Shown here: positions 27,710 through 40,661 of the stretch, piece after piece
Numbering within the stretch: the stretch's first letter is position 1
Layout of the letters: each line of letters starts with the position of its first letter
DNA from: Intestinibacillus massiliensis
GTDB taxonomy: Bacteria; Bacillota; Clostridia; Oscillospirales; Butyricicoccaceae
Reading direction: 5' to 3'
Length of the DNA: 64,000 nucleotides
Assembly: GCA_029267335.1 (NCBI GenBank)
Contig: JAJUJC010000006.1
Location: 124,001 to 188,000 of the forward strand
Notes under the pieces: model-generated
Told to the model about the DNA's origin: nothing
Databases searched by the model: none
What the model saw: only the letters and a program-made list of their open reading frames with translations
Position numbers and translations under genes: made by a program

Positions 27710-28746
27710 TGGGTATCGAAATTTTAAACGGCGGCATGCTCACGACCATTCAGGACGCGGGACGCTACGGCTATCAGCAGTTCGGCGTGACCGTCAGCGG
27801 CTCGATGGACGTGTATCATCACAATCTCGCGAACATTCTGGTCGGAAACGATCCGGGCTGTGAGGTGCTCGAGGCGACCATTCTGCCGCCGTCGCTGCAC
27901 TTTACACAGGACAATATTTTCGCGCTGTGCGGCGCGCCTGTCTCGGGCACGCTCGCGGGCGAACCGATCGAAATGAACCGCGCGTATCTCGCGCACGCGG
28001 GCGACACGCTGATGTTGACCGCGGCGACACGCGGCTGCCGCACCTATCTCGCATTTGCGGGCGGTCTGGATGTGCCCTCTGTCATGGGCAGCAAATCGAC
28101 CTTCCTCAAGGGACGCATCGGCGGTCTGGACGGACGCGCGCTGCAAAAGGGCGATTTTCTTGGCTTCTGCGCGCCGCGCACCACGCTGCCCAACCTGCCG
28201 TTTCGCACCATCCACGAAAGCATGATCCACGATTTTGCACCCGAGCAGACCATTCGCGTCATCCCCGGGCCGCAGATCGACGCATTTTCCGGCGAAGGCG
28301 TATCGACCTTCCTCAACACCACCTACACGGTCACGCAGAACGCCGACCGTATGGGCTATCGTCTGGACGGCGCACGCATCGAGCACGCACCCAATCAGGA
28401 CGGCAATATCATCTCCGACGCGATCACCAAGGGTGCAATTCAGGTGCCCGGCCACGGACAGCCCATCATCATGATGGCAGACCGGCAGACGACCGGCGGC
28501 TATGCCAAAATCGGCCATGTCATCAGCGTCGACCTGCCGCGCGTCGCGCAGCTTCGCCCGGGAGACAGCATCCGGTTCGCGCTCTGCGATGTGGAAGAAG
28601 CGCAGAGTTATGTCAATCAGCGCACGCAAAAGCTGCGCACCCTGCGCCGTATCCTAGATCAGGAGACCATTTTATCCTCGCGCGAGTATCGTGTGCTGTC
28701 CGCCTTTGGCGAACGCACCGCGCGCATCGAGCGCATCGCAGACTAA
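27709..28746 (+). CDS. pxpC: 5-oxoprolinase subunit PxpC (KipA)
   Basis: MGIEILNGGMLTTIQDAGRYGYQQFGVTVSGSMD; TGATG overlap with pxpB. Confidence 0.97.
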   Translation: MGIEILNGGMLTTIQDAGRYGYQQFGVTVSGSMDVYHHNLANILVGNDPGCEVLEATILPPSLHFTQDNIFALCGAPVSGTLAGEPIEMNRAYLAHAGDTLMLTAATRGCRTYLAFAGGLDVPSVMGSKSTFLKGRIGGLDGRALQKGDFLGFCAPRTTLPNLPFRTIHESMIHDFAPEQTIRVIPGPQIDAFSGEGVSTFLNTTYTVTQNADRMGYRLDGARIEHAPNQDGNIISDAITKGAIQVPGHGQPIIMMADRQTTGGYAKIGHVISVDLPRVAQLRPGDSIRFALCDVEEAQSYVNQRTQKLRTLRRILDQETILSSREYRVLSAFGERTARIERIAD

Positions 28747-28747
28747 A

Positions 28748-28781
28748 AAACGCGCCGCACTTCATACCGTGCGGCGCGTTC
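28748..28781. terminator. terminator after pxpC (convergent)
   Basis: AACGCGCCGCACttcataccGTGCGGCGCGTT. Confidence 0.75.
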
Positions 28782-28783
28782 TT

Positions 28784-29347
28784 CTATCCCTGCTTCCAGA
28801 GACAGACCGGAATGGGCGGGTCGTTCGGGCGATTGGCAAACGTGCTTGTCAGCACCGTATAGCGTTTGTCGTCCAGTGTTTGCAGATAGGCAAGCAGCGC
28901 GTCGCGCTCGTCATAGCCGGTCTGTCCGCCGTAATAGATCGCAAGACTCATCACCCCATCGGGCGCAAGCAGCGTCAGTCCCGCTTCGATCGCAGGGATA
29001 CTGGTTTGTGCGGTCGTATAGACTGTGTGGTCGCCGCCCGGCAGATAGCCGAAGTTAAAGCAGATGCAGCGCACGCTCTCCGGCGCGGCATAGCGCGCCA
29101 TGTTGCTGTGGCTGTCACAGATCACCTGCGCACGCGCGGCAAGCCCCGCCGCCGTCAACCGCGCGCGGGTCTCCTCGACCGCGGCCTGCTGAATGTCGAA
29201 CGCGAGCACGCGTCCGCGCTCCCCGACCTGCTCGCATAAAAACTGTGTATCGCGTCCGCGCCCCGCCGTGGCGTCGATGCACAGATCGCCCTCTCTGAGA
29301 TACCGCGCCATAAACGCATGCGTCAGCGCGACTGTATTGATGCCCAT
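28784..29347 (-). CDS. mnmM: class I SAM-dependent methyltransferase (YtqB/MnmM-like)
   Basis: CIDATAGRGRDTQFLCEQVG..CFNFGYLPGGDH..GVMSLAIYYGGQTGYDERDALL. Confidence 0.82.
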   Translation of the reverse strand: MGINTVALTHAFMARYLREGDLCIDATAGRGRDTQFLCEQVGERGRVLAFDIQQAAVEETRARLTAAGLAARAQVICDSHSNMARYAAPESVRCICFNFGYLPGGDHTVYTTAQTSIPAIEAGLTLLAPDGVMSLAIYYGGQTGYDERDALLAYLQTLDDKRYTVLTSTFANRPNDPPIPVCLWKQG

Positions 29348-29509
29348 TCGTGTTTCCCGCCTTTCTTTTCTATTCTACGGCATTTTGCCCACTGTCGCAA
29401 GGCAAATCTGTCTGTTTTGCACACTTTGAAGATTGCTTTTTGGGACATGCTGTATTATACTTGTATAGAACCATTAAATACGAAATTCAGAAGGGATTGA
29501 ACCTCTGTC

Positions 29510-30205
29510 ATGGAAGAGCTCCACAGCAACCAAGGCAAAAATGAGATCATCGAGGTGGACGGCGTTTCCTACAGCCGCCTGCCCATCAAGACCCATGTCG
29601 TCACCGACCGCGACGACATCACCGAGGTCGCCATGCAATATGCCGCGCCCCACATGCAGGAGGGTGATATCCTCTTCATTTCCGAAAAATGCGTCGCCTG
29701 CTCCCAGAAGCGCGCGCTGCGGCTCGACGAGATCAAGCCCCGTCCGCTCGCGGTCTTTCTGTCCAAGCATGTGACCAAAACGCCGCACGGCATTGGTCTG
29801 GGCATCCCCGAGACCATGGAGATGGCGCTGCGCGAGTGCGGTACGCCCCGCATCCTGTTCGCCGCGCTGTGCTCGGTCATCGGTAAGCTGTTCGGCCGCA
29901 AGGGCTGGTTCTACATCGTCGCGGGACGCAAAGCCGCCTCGATCGACGGCCCCACCCCGAATACCCTGCCGCCTTATAACCACTGCGTCGTACTCGGCCC
30001 CGCCGATCCCGACGAGACTGCGGCAAAAATCGCCGCAAAGCTCGGTCACAAGGTCATGATCATCGACCTCAACGACCTCGGCGGCAACATTCTCGGCACC
30101 TCCGACGCGTCGATCGACCGTGAGTGGGCAGTGCGCACGCTCAAGGACAATCCGCTCGGTCAATGCTCCGAGCAGACCCCGATGGGCATCCTGCGCCGCG
30201 CATAA
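29510..30205 (+). CDS. coenzyme F420-0:L-glutamate ligase-like protein (CofE-like)
   Basis: YSRLPIKTHVVTDRDDITEVAMQYAAP..GDILFISEKCVACSQKRALRLDEIKPRPLA. Confidence 0.82.
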   Translation: MEELHSNQGKNEIIEVDGVSYSRLPIKTHVVTDRDDITEVAMQYAAPHMQEGDILFISEKCVACSQKRALRLDEIKPRPLAVFLSKHVTKTPHGIGLGIPETMEMALRECGTPRILFAALCSVIGKLFGRKGWFYIVAGRKAASIDGPTPNTLPPYNHCVVLGPADPDETAAKIAAKLGHKVMIIDLNDLGGNILGTSDASIDREWAVRTLKDNPLGQCSEQTPMGILRRA

Positions 30206-30211
30206 GCACAC

Positions 30212-30250
30212 AAAAAGCCCGCCTGCTTTCAGCCGAAACAGGCGGGTTTT
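30212..30250 (+). terminator. terminator
   Basis: AAAAAGCCCGCCTGctttcagccgaaaCAGGCGGGTTTT. Confidence 0.85.
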
Positions 30251-30268
30251 ATGCATTTGGGAGGTTTT

Positions 30269-30892
30269 ATGGAACTGTTTTCTGTGCGCGACGTGCGGTT
30301 TAAGGGCATCCTGCACTATCCCGCCGTCACGATCGAAGCCGGGCGCACGACCTTTCTCTGCGGCAAAAGCGGCTGCGGTAAAAGCACACTGCTCAAGCTG
30401 CTCAATGCCTCGGTCTCGCCCGATTGCGGCGAGATCGACTATCTGGGCAAGCCGCTTGCCGCGTTCGATACCATTGCGCTGCGGCGTGAGGTTCTGCTCG
30501 TCTCGCAGACCGTCTTTCTGTTTGACGACACGATTCGCGGCAATTTTGCGCAGTTTTATGCTTATCGGGAGCAAACACCGCCCACAGACGCGGAAATGCT
30601 GCAAAATCTCCATCTGTGCGCCGCGGATTTTGCGCTTGACGCGAACTGCCGTTCCCTGTCCGGGGGCGAGCGGCAGCGCGTGTTCCTCGCAATCTGCCTG
30701 TCGCTGCGCCCGCGCGTGCTCCTGCTCGACGAGCCGACCTCTGCGCTCGATCAAACGACCGCGGACACGCTGCTGCGCACGCTCAAAGCGCACTGCACGC
30801 AGCACGACATGACGCTCATCGCCGTCACGCACGACCGCGCACTTGCGCAGCGCTACGCCGACGTCATTCTGGAGATCGGAGGGCAGTCATGA
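30269..30892 (+). CDS. fetA: ABC transporter ATP-binding protein (FetA-like)
   Basis: LCGKSGCGKSTLLKLLN, LSGGERQRVFLA, LLLDEPTSALD; overlaps fetB. Confidence 0.85.
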   Translation: MELFSVRDVRFKGILHYPAVTIEAGRTTFLCGKSGCGKSTLLKLLNASVSPDCGEIDYLGKPLAAFDTIALRREVLLVSQTVFLFDDTIRGNFAQFYAYREQTPPTDAEMLQNLHLCAADFALDANCRSLSGGERQRVFLAICLSLRPRVLLLDEPTSALDQTTADTLLRTLKAHCTQHDMTLIAVTHDRALAQRYADVILEIGGQS

Positions 30893-31680
30893 ACCACATT
30901 ATCGTGCTCAATCTGTGGCAGTTCGGTATGGTCTATCTGCTGCTGCTCATCGTGCTCGCGGTCATGAAGCGCTGTCAGATCAGCCAGAGCAAGCTGCTCA
31001 TTGTGGCAAGCGTACGCATGACGGTGCAGCTCGTGCTTGCCGGACTGGTACTGACGTACATTTTCAAAAACCCGCATCCGGTTTTCGTGCTGCTTTATCT
31101 CGCGTCCATGACTGCAATGGCGATCCACACGACGCTGTCGCGCAACAAAGGTCTGAACCGACGCTTTCAGTGCATTGTAGGCGGGTCTCTGCTGCTCACG
31201 GGGCTGACCATCATCGTATTTTTCATCTGCGGCGTAGTCGGTGTGAGTTTTTGGAACCCGCAGTACACCATTCCCATCAGCGGCATGGTGATGGGCAACG
31301 CGATGACCGGTGTCAGTCTGGGGCTTAAAACCTTTCGCCAGTCCGTGCTGTCCCAAAAGACCAAAATTGACACGCTGCTGTACATCGGTGCCACCCCGCA
31401 CAGCATCCTAACCCCGTTCGTCAATCAGGCGATCGAGACCGCGCTGCTCCCGACACTCAACTCCATGCTCGGTATGGGCATCATCTCCCTGCCCGGCATG
31501 ATGACCGGACAGATTCTGTCCGGCACTCTGCCTACCACCGCGATTTTGTACCAAATCGCCATCATGATCGCGATCACGACGGTGGTTTGCCTCGCGGTAT
31601 TCTGCACGCTGTTTTTCGGCTGCAAAACACTGTATAACAAGCAAAACCAGATCCTTTTCACCGATCATGATGCGCTTTAA
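30889..31680 (+). CDS. fetB: ABC transporter permease (FetB/UPF0014)
   Basis: RMTVQLVLAGLVLTYIF..ALLPTLNSMLGMGIISLPGMMTGQILSG. Confidence 0.92.
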   Translation: MNHIIVLNLWQFGMVYLLLLIVLAVMKRCQISQSKLLIVASVRMTVQLVLAGLVLTYIFKNPHPVFVLLYLASMTAMAIHTTLSRNKGLNRRFQCIVGGSLLLTGLTIIVFFICGVVGVSFWNPQYTIPISGMVMGNAMTGVSLGLKTFRQSVLSQKTKIDTLLYIGATPHSILTPFVNQAIETALLPTLNSMLGMGIISLPGMMTGQILSGTLPTTAILYQIAIMIAITTVVCLAVFCTLFFGCKTLYNKQNQILFTDHDAL

Positions 31681-31693
31681 AGTGGCTTGGTTT

Positions 31694-32872
31694 TTACTGA
31701 TCCGCGCAGTACGGCTCGACCCGAATGGGTTTCACCATGCGCAGGTGCTTGCCGAGGGCATTTGTCACTTCGCCCTCCTGCGTGAACGCAAATTTGTGGT
31801 AAAACGCCTTTGCGCGTTCGTTGTGCTCCGCGACGAGTGCGCAAAGATAGTCCTTGCCCAGTTCGCGGTACACGCTGATCGCCTGCCCGATGAGCTGTTG
31901 GCTCAGCCCGCAGCCGCGCCATTCGGGGTCGATGACGAACGAACCGACCATGCCGGTATCGGGGTGGCTGTCGTCGCACACATTGAGCCGCACGAGCGCG
32001 ACCGGCACGCCGTCGAGCATGCCGAAGGTCACGGCGCGCGCGCACTGCGCAAGCATCGCACGGGTATTCTCTACATACGCAGCCTCATCAAGCGCCTCGG
32101 CAGTGCCGTAGGCGCTTTCATATTTCTGGCGCGCAAACGAAAGCAGTGCCCCACGCTCGTCCGCGTTGTCCAGATCGACCGACTTGAACCAAATCTGCGG
32201 CGACACGGGCACGCCCTTGCTGTTCGTCCAACCGATGGATGCAAAGGTCGACAGCTCCGCGGGCAGATGGCTCGCGTCGTTCATATAAACAACGCGTACG
32301 TTGCCTGCGTCGTCAAACTCCAGCTTCGCCACGCAGGTGTTGTCGCCCCAGCCGATTTCGCCGAGTTGTTCGGGGGCAAGCCCCTGCGCAATGCACAACG
32401 CGCCGCGAATCGACGAGCCGTGTGTCACGACCGCGATCGTCTGACCCGCGTGCTCACGCACCAGTTCGCGAATGCCGCCGAACATGCGCTCTCCCGCGTC
32501 GGTCACGCTTTCGCCGCCCGGTACGACACACTTCCACGGTTCGGTCTGCCATGCATGATACTTTTCCGGCTCACGCAGAGGCAGTTCCGCCCACGGGCAG
32601 TCCTCCCACTCGCCCATATTGATTTCGCGCAGCACGGGGCGCACGCGCACCTCCATGCCCTTTGCGCCCGCGATCGCGCCCGCGGTCATGCGCGCGCGGT
32701 ACAGGTCGGAGGAGTAGATCGCATCGAGCGCGACCGGCTCGAACCGCTTCGCCAGATACGGAAGCTGCTCCCACGCGCGCGGCGTGAGCAGGCTGTCATA
32801 CTGCCCGTGACAGCGACGATAGACATTGCCTTCGGCTTCTGCGTGCCGAATGAGATAAACCGTTGTGAGCAT
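31694..32872 (-). CDS. histidine phosphatase fused to GNAT N-acetyltransferase
   Basis: N-term TVYLIRHAEAEGNVYRRCHGQYDSLLT..THGSSIRG; C-term MVGSFVIDPEWRGCGLSQQLIGQAI..AEHNERAKAFYHKFAF. Confidence 0.88.
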   Translation of the reverse strand: MLTTVYLIRHAEAEGNVYRRCHGQYDSLLTPRAWEQLPYLAKRFEPVALDAIYSSDLYRARMTAGAIAGAKGMEVRVRPVLREINMGEWEDCPWAELPLREPEKYHAWQTEPWKCVVPGGESVTDAGERMFGGIRELVREHAGQTIAVVTHGSSIRGALCIAQGLAPEQLGEIGWGDNTCVAKLEFDDAGNVRVVYMNDASHLPAELSTFASIGWTNSKGVPVSPQIWFKSVDLDNADERGALLSFARQKYESAYGTAEALDEAAYVENTRAMLAQCARAVTFGMLDGVPVALVRLNVCDDSHPDTGMVGSFVIDPEWRGCGLSQQLIGQAISVYRELGKDYLCALVAEHNERAKAFYHKFAFTQEGEVTNALGKHLRMVKPIRVEPYCADQ

Positions 32873-32874
32873 GC

Positions 32875-33780
32875 TCAGACCTCCACCGCATTCGTCAGGT
32901 CGGTCACGCGCTCAATGCCGTGCCCGCGCATATAGTCTTGCAGTCCCTCGAGCGCCTTGACCGGTGCGAGTGGGTCGGCGAACAGTACCGTGCCCAGCGC
33001 GACCGCATCCGCGCCCGCCAGCAGCATTTCCGCCACATCGCGCCCCGTGCGCAGACCGCCCATGCCAATGATCGGCACGGATACCGCGCGGCGCACCTGA
33101 TAGACCATACGGATCGCGACCGGCAGCACCGCCGGGCCGGACAGACCACCCATGATGTTCGACAAAATCGGGCGGCGGGTGTCGACATCAATGCGCATGC
33201 CGAGCAGCGTGTTGATGAGTGACAGCGCATCCGCACCCGCATCGACCGCAGCGCGTGCAATTTCCGTAATATCGGTCACGTTCGGGGATAATTTGACGAT
33301 CAGCGGCTTTTTCGCATACTTTTTCGCTGCGGAAACGACCTCTGTCACCATATCGGGCTGCGTGCCAAACGCCATGCCGCCGCACTTGACATTGGGGCAG
33401 GAGATATTCATTTCGATCAGATCGACGTCTGCGTCCGAGATCTTTTCGATCATGCCGCAGTATTCCTCCACCGTGTTGCCGGACACATTTGCAATAATTT
33501 TGGTATCATGCTGCCGCAAAAACGGGATCTGCTCCGTAATAAAGCGGTCGATCCCGGGATTTTGCAGACCCACGCAGTTGAGAATCCCCATCGGAGTCTC
33601 CGCGATGCGCGGCGCGGGATTGCCCAGACGCTCGGTCGGGGTCAGCCCCTTGACGCCGATGCCGCCGAGCATGCTCAGGTCGAAGAATTCGCCGTATTCA
33701 TGTCCGAAGCCGAACGTGCCGGACGCGGTGGTGATCGGGTTTTTCAGCTCGACCCCACAGATGTTGACGCGCATATCCAT
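32875..33780 (-). CDS. pyrD: dihydroorotate dehydrogenase B catalytic subunit
   Basis: MRVNICGVELKNPITTASGTFGFGHEY. Confidence 0.97.
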   Translation of the reverse strand: MDMRVNICGVELKNPITTASGTFGFGHEYGEFFDLSMLGGIGVKGLTPTERLGNPAPRIAETPMGILNCVGLQNPGIDRFITEQIPFLRQHDTKIIANVSGNTVEEYCGMIEKISDADVDLIEMNISCPNVKCGGMAFGTQPDMVTEVVSAAKKYAKKPLIVKLSPNVTDITEIARAAVDAGADALSLINTLLGMRIDVDTRRPILSNIMGGLSGPAVLPVAIRMVYQVRRAVSVPIIGMGGLRTGRDVAEMLLAGADAVALGTVLFADPLAPVKALEGLQDYMRGHGIERVTDLTNAVEV

Positions 33781-34553
33781 TACCAAACGACCTCCTTCGC
33801 ATCAAATACCGGTCCGTCCTTGCACACATGCCCGTAGCGCACGCCCTGTTCGCCATCGCGCAGCTTGAGCTCGCACGCGCACACCAGACATGCGCCGATG
33901 CCGCAGCCCATGCGCTCCTCGAGCGACACCTGACACGGCAGCCCCGCCTGCTCCGCAAACGCTGCAATGGCGCGCAGCATGGGTTTGGGTCCGCACGCGC
34001 AGATCGACGTGAAATCCTGAGCATGCTCACGCAGCAGATCGGTCACGAAGCCGTGGGCACCGTAAGAACCATCGTCGGTCGTGACGAACACCGCACCGTT
34101 TGCGCGGAATTCTTCCTCTAAAATGACCGCGTCGCGCCCCCGAAAGCCGAGAATCGCGGTCGGCTGTGCACCCTGTGCGCGTGCGGCGCGCATGGTGAGC
34201 AGCATGGGCGGCACGCCGATGCCGCCGCCGATGAACACCGGCCGCTCTCCGAGCATGCTCAGATCATAGCCGTGTCCGAGCGCGCCAAGCACGTCGAGCG
34301 TCTCGCCCGCCTTGCGCGCGGACAGCCATGCCGTGCCCTCGCCCTTGACCTGAAACACGATGCGCGCGCTGTCTCCCTGCACGTCGCAGATCGAGATCGG
34401 GCGGCGCAGCAGGTTGCCCTCGCCGCAGGTGATGTGAACAAATTGTCCCGCATGCGCAAGTGCGGCAATGCGCGGCGCGTCCAGTATCAGTGAAAACAGC
34501 CCGTCTCCCAGCTTTTCGCTGTGCGTGACCGTGCAAAGCTCCTGTATTGCCAT
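33780..34553 (-). CDS. pyrK: dihydroorotate dehydrogenase electron transfer subunit
   Basis: RRPISICDV, GGGIGVPPML, CGIGACLVCACEL (2Fe-2S cysteines). Confidence 0.96.
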   Translation of the reverse strand: MAIQELCTVTHSEKLGDGLFSLILDAPRIAALAHAGQFVHITCGEGNLLRRPISICDVQGDSARIVFQVKGEGTAWLSARKAGETLDVLGALGHGYDLSMLGERPVFIGGGIGVPPMLLTMRAARAQGAQPTAILGFRGRDAVILEEEFRANGAVFVTTDDGSYGAHGFVTDLLREHAQDFTSICACGPKPMLRAIAAFAEQAGLPCQVSLEERMGCGIGACLVCACELKLRDGEQGVRYGHVCKDGPVFDAKEVVW

Positions 34554-34584
34554 AAAAAACCTCCCAAAATGCCCTGATTTAGAT

Positions 34585-34611
34585 AAGAGCCCCGCCTGCG
34601 GCGGGGCTCTG
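34585..34611 (-). terminator. hairpin between carB and pyrK (no strong U-tract; may be a processing or stabilising element)
   Basis: AGAGCCCCGCCtgcGGCGGGGCTCT. Confidence 0.5.
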
Positions 34612-34645
34612 TGCGTTCTCTCATTGCTGTGCGCCGCGCGCCACT

Positions 34646-37833
<3,188 letters not shown>

Positions 37834-37834
<1 letters not shown>

Positions 37835-38931
37835 TACTGAGCACCTCCCTTGGATTTTTCGATGTTTTCGATGAATTTATCAAACAGATAGGATGTATCC
37901 ATCGGCCCCGGGCACACCTCGGGGTGATACTGCACGGTGAACACCGGCTTGTCGATGTGCTCGACGCCCTCGACCGTGCCGTCGTTGAGGTTGACGTAGC
38001 GCACACGCGCGATCGCAGGATCGATGGTCTCACCGAGGACCGCGTAGCCGTGGTTCTGCGAGGTGATATAGGTACGATCCTCGTCGAGATCTTTGACCGG
38101 ATGGTTGACGCCGCGGTGACCGTACTTGAGTTTGGTGGTCTGCGCGCCGATTGCAAGCGACATAAGCTGATGGCCGAGGCAGATGCCGAAGATCGGGATG
38201 CCGCTGTTGCGCAGCACCTTGAGATCCTCGACGATGTCGACGTTCTCCGCTGGGTCACCAGGACCGTTCGACAGCATCACGCCGTCATAGCCGCCCGCGA
38301 GCACGGTCTCGGGTGCGGTGTCCCCGGGAACGACCGTGACCTCACAGCCGCGGCGGCACAGCTCGCGCTCAATATTGTACTTGACGCCGTAATCATACAG
38401 GGCGATGCGATATTTTTGCACGCCGTCCGCGGGATAGACCGTGTTTTCGCGGCAGGTGACGGTTTTCACCGCATCCTTGACAACATAAGCGTGCATCGCT
38501 TCGAGGTCGGCGGGGGTCGGCTCAAAGCCCTCTGTGTAGAGGATGCCGTTCATAACGCCGCTCGAGCGCAGGATGCGCGTGAGACGGCGGGTGTCGATGC
38601 CCGACATGCCGACGACCTTCTGGCTCTTGAGGTACTCGTCGAGTGTGAGCTTGCAGCGCCAGTTGGACGGATGCTCGCAAATTTCGCGCATAATAAAGCC
38701 GGATACCCAGCTTTTGCGGCTTTCGTAGTCGTCAAAGTTGATGCCATAGTTGCCGATCATCGGATAGGTCATGCAAACCGTCTGTCCGTAGTAGGACGGG
38801 TCGGTCAGGACCTCCTGATAGCCCGCCATACCGGTGTTGAATACGATCTCCGCGATGCTGCGGCCCTCGTGTCCGACAGCCTGACCCTCAAAGAGGGTGC
38901 CGTCCGCCAGCAGCAGAAATGCTTTTTTCAA
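37834..38931 (-). CDS. carA: carbamoyl-phosphate synthase small subunit (TTG start)
   Basis: AAAGGAGCGTGGGTATT-TTG; (M)KKAFLLLADGTLFEGQAVG..GICLGHQLM. Confidence 0.95.
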
Positions 38932-39019
38932 AAATACCCACGCTCCTTTAAAATTCCGGTTGAAGCCCTGCGGCGGCGGTCGCCATGATATACGGCGGCC
39001 GCCTGTGTGTCTGTACCGT

Positions 39020-39937
39020 TTATCGGATCGCCGCGACGATCTCGTCGCGCATGCGCACCGCTTCCGCGCGCGCTGCGTCCTTATAATCCTCACCGTTTTT
39101 ACCGGTCTTTTGCCACGCGCACATGATGCCGCGCGAAGAGTTGACGATCGCGCCCAGTCCGTCGTCGTTGAACGCGTTTGCAATATCCTGCGCGGTCGCG
39201 CCCTGTGCGCCGTAGCCCGGGACGAGGAAGTATGCACGGGGCAGCAGCGCACGGATGATCTTCTGCTCTTCGGGATAGGTCGCACCCACGACCGCGCCGA
39301 CCTGATTGTAGCCGCTCGGCGTGTCCAGTCCCTCGCCCCACTGTGCCATCATCTCCGCGACGCGCGCATAGAGCGGCTTGCCCTCCATGTCGCGGTTCTG
39401 GAACTCGCCCGAGGACGGGTTCGAGGTCTTGACGAGCACGAAAATACTCTTTTCCCGCGTGCGGCATTCCTTAAGGAAGGGCTCAATGCCATCTGTACCC
39501 AGATACGCGTTGACTGTCGCACTGTCCGCGCCGTAGGGTGCGATCTCGGTATCGCCCACGCGAGTCTTACCGATATACGCCTGTGCATATGCAGAAGCGG
39601 TTGCGCCGATGTCGTTGCGCTTGATGTCTGCGATGACATACAGACCGCGCGCATGCGCATAGTCGATGGTCTCCTTGAGCGCCATCGCGCCGTAGGAGCC
39701 GAGCAGCTCGTAGTATGCCGCCTGCGGCTTGACCGCGGGCACAACGTCCGCGAGCGCGTCGATCAGCCCGCAGTTGAACTCGACGATGCTCTCCGCCGCC
39801 GCGCGCAGCGTTTCGCCGTGCAGCATGAGATGACGGCGCACAATGTGCTCCGGAATATACTCCAGACGCGCGTCCAGTCCCGCGACCGTAGGGTTTCCCT
39901 TGTAACGAATCATTTCTACCAACGTATTGATCGACAT
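39020..39937 (-). CDS. pyrF: orotidine-5'-phosphate decarboxylase
   Basis: 305 aa long-type; GLYVIADIKRNDIGATASAYAQAYIG. Confidence 0.96.
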   Translation of the reverse strand: MSINTLVEMIRYKGNPTVAGLDARLEYIPEHIVRRHLMLHGETLRAAAESIVEFNCGLIDALADVVPAVKPQAAYYELLGSYGAMALKETIDYAHARGLYVIADIKRNDIGATASAYAQAYIGKTRVGDTEIAPYGADSATVNAYLGTDGIEPFLKECRTREKSIFVLVKTSNPSSGEFQNRDMEGKPLYARVAEMMAQWGEGLDTPSGYNQVGAVVGATYPEEQKIIRALLPRAYFLVPGYGAQGATAQDIANAFNDDGLGAIVNSSRGIMCAWQKTGKNGEDYKDAARAEAVRMRDEIVAAIR

Positions 39938-39978
39938 AAAGAAGCTCCTTTCCGCCTTGTGGCGCTGTGGTGAGTGGT

Positions 39979-40506
39979 TTATTCCTGTAAGATCACGACC
40001 CCGTCTACCCCGTCAAGCTCGCGCACCATGACGCGCACGCGCTCGGACTGGGCGGTGGGCAGGTTTTTTCCGATGTAATCCGGTCGGATGGGCAGCTCGC
40101 GGTGTCCGCGGTCGATGAGCACGGCGAGCTGGATGCGCGCCGCGCGCCCCATGTGGCTGACCGCCTCGATCGCGGCGCGCACCGTGCGTCCGGTATACAG
40201 TACGTCGTCGACGAGGATGACCGTGCGTCCGTCGATGCGCGCGGCGCTTTCGAGCACCGGAAACGCGCGCCGGTCGGACGGAATGTCGTCCCGAAGTGAG
40301 GACACGTCAAGTGCGAGCGTTTCAACCGGCTCGCCGCGGTTTTCGCTCAGCTTTTCCGCAAGCCGCTGGGCGAGAAACGCGCCTCGTGTGCGGATGCCGA
40401 CGAGCAGCAGATCCTCTCCGTGATTTTTTTCGAGAATCTCGAACGAGATACGCGTCATCGCGCGGCGCATTGCGCCATCGTCCATGATCTCGGCTTTTTT
40501 CTGCAC
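39979..40506 (-). CDS. pyrR: bifunctional pyr operon regulator/uracil phosphoribosyltransferase (GTG start)
   Basis: VQKKAEIMDDGAMRRAMTRISFEILEKN..TVILVDDVLYTGRTVRAAIEA; RBS AAGGAGG upstream of GTG. Confidence 0.95.
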   Translation of the reverse strand: MQKKAEIMDDGAMRRAMTRISFEILEKNHGEDLLLVGIRTRGAFLAQRLAEKLSENRGEPVETLALDVSSLRDDIPSDRRAFPVLESAARIDGRTVILVDDVLYTGRTVRAAIEAVSHMGRAARIQLAVLIDRGHRELPIRPDYIGKNLPTAQSERVRVMVRELDGVDGVVILQE

Positions 40507-40537
40507 GTTCACCCCTCCTTTTTCCATTTGACGGCAC

Positions 40538-40569
40538 AAAAAAAGCTCCCTACACCAATAGCAGGAAGC
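40538..40569 (-). terminator. pyr operon attenuator terminator
   Basis: Minus strand GCTTCCTGCtattggtGTAGGGAGCTTTTTTT. Confidence 0.85.
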
Positions 40570-40623
40570 CGCAGATACAGAAAATCCTCCACCTATGGCG
40601 TGGTTTGTCTGTTTTGCTGTTTT

Positions 40624-40661
40624 CCGCCTTGGCGAACTCACGGGTTGCGCATTAAAGGCCG
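40624..40661 (-). promoter_or_regulatory. PyrR-binding loop (anti-antiterminator) in the pyrR leader
   Basis: Minus strand CGGCCTTTAATGCGCAACCCGTGAGTTCGCCAAGGCGG: lower stem GCCTT/AAGGC, internal bulge, terminal loop CCCGTGAG fitting CCNGNGAG. Confidence 0.8.
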
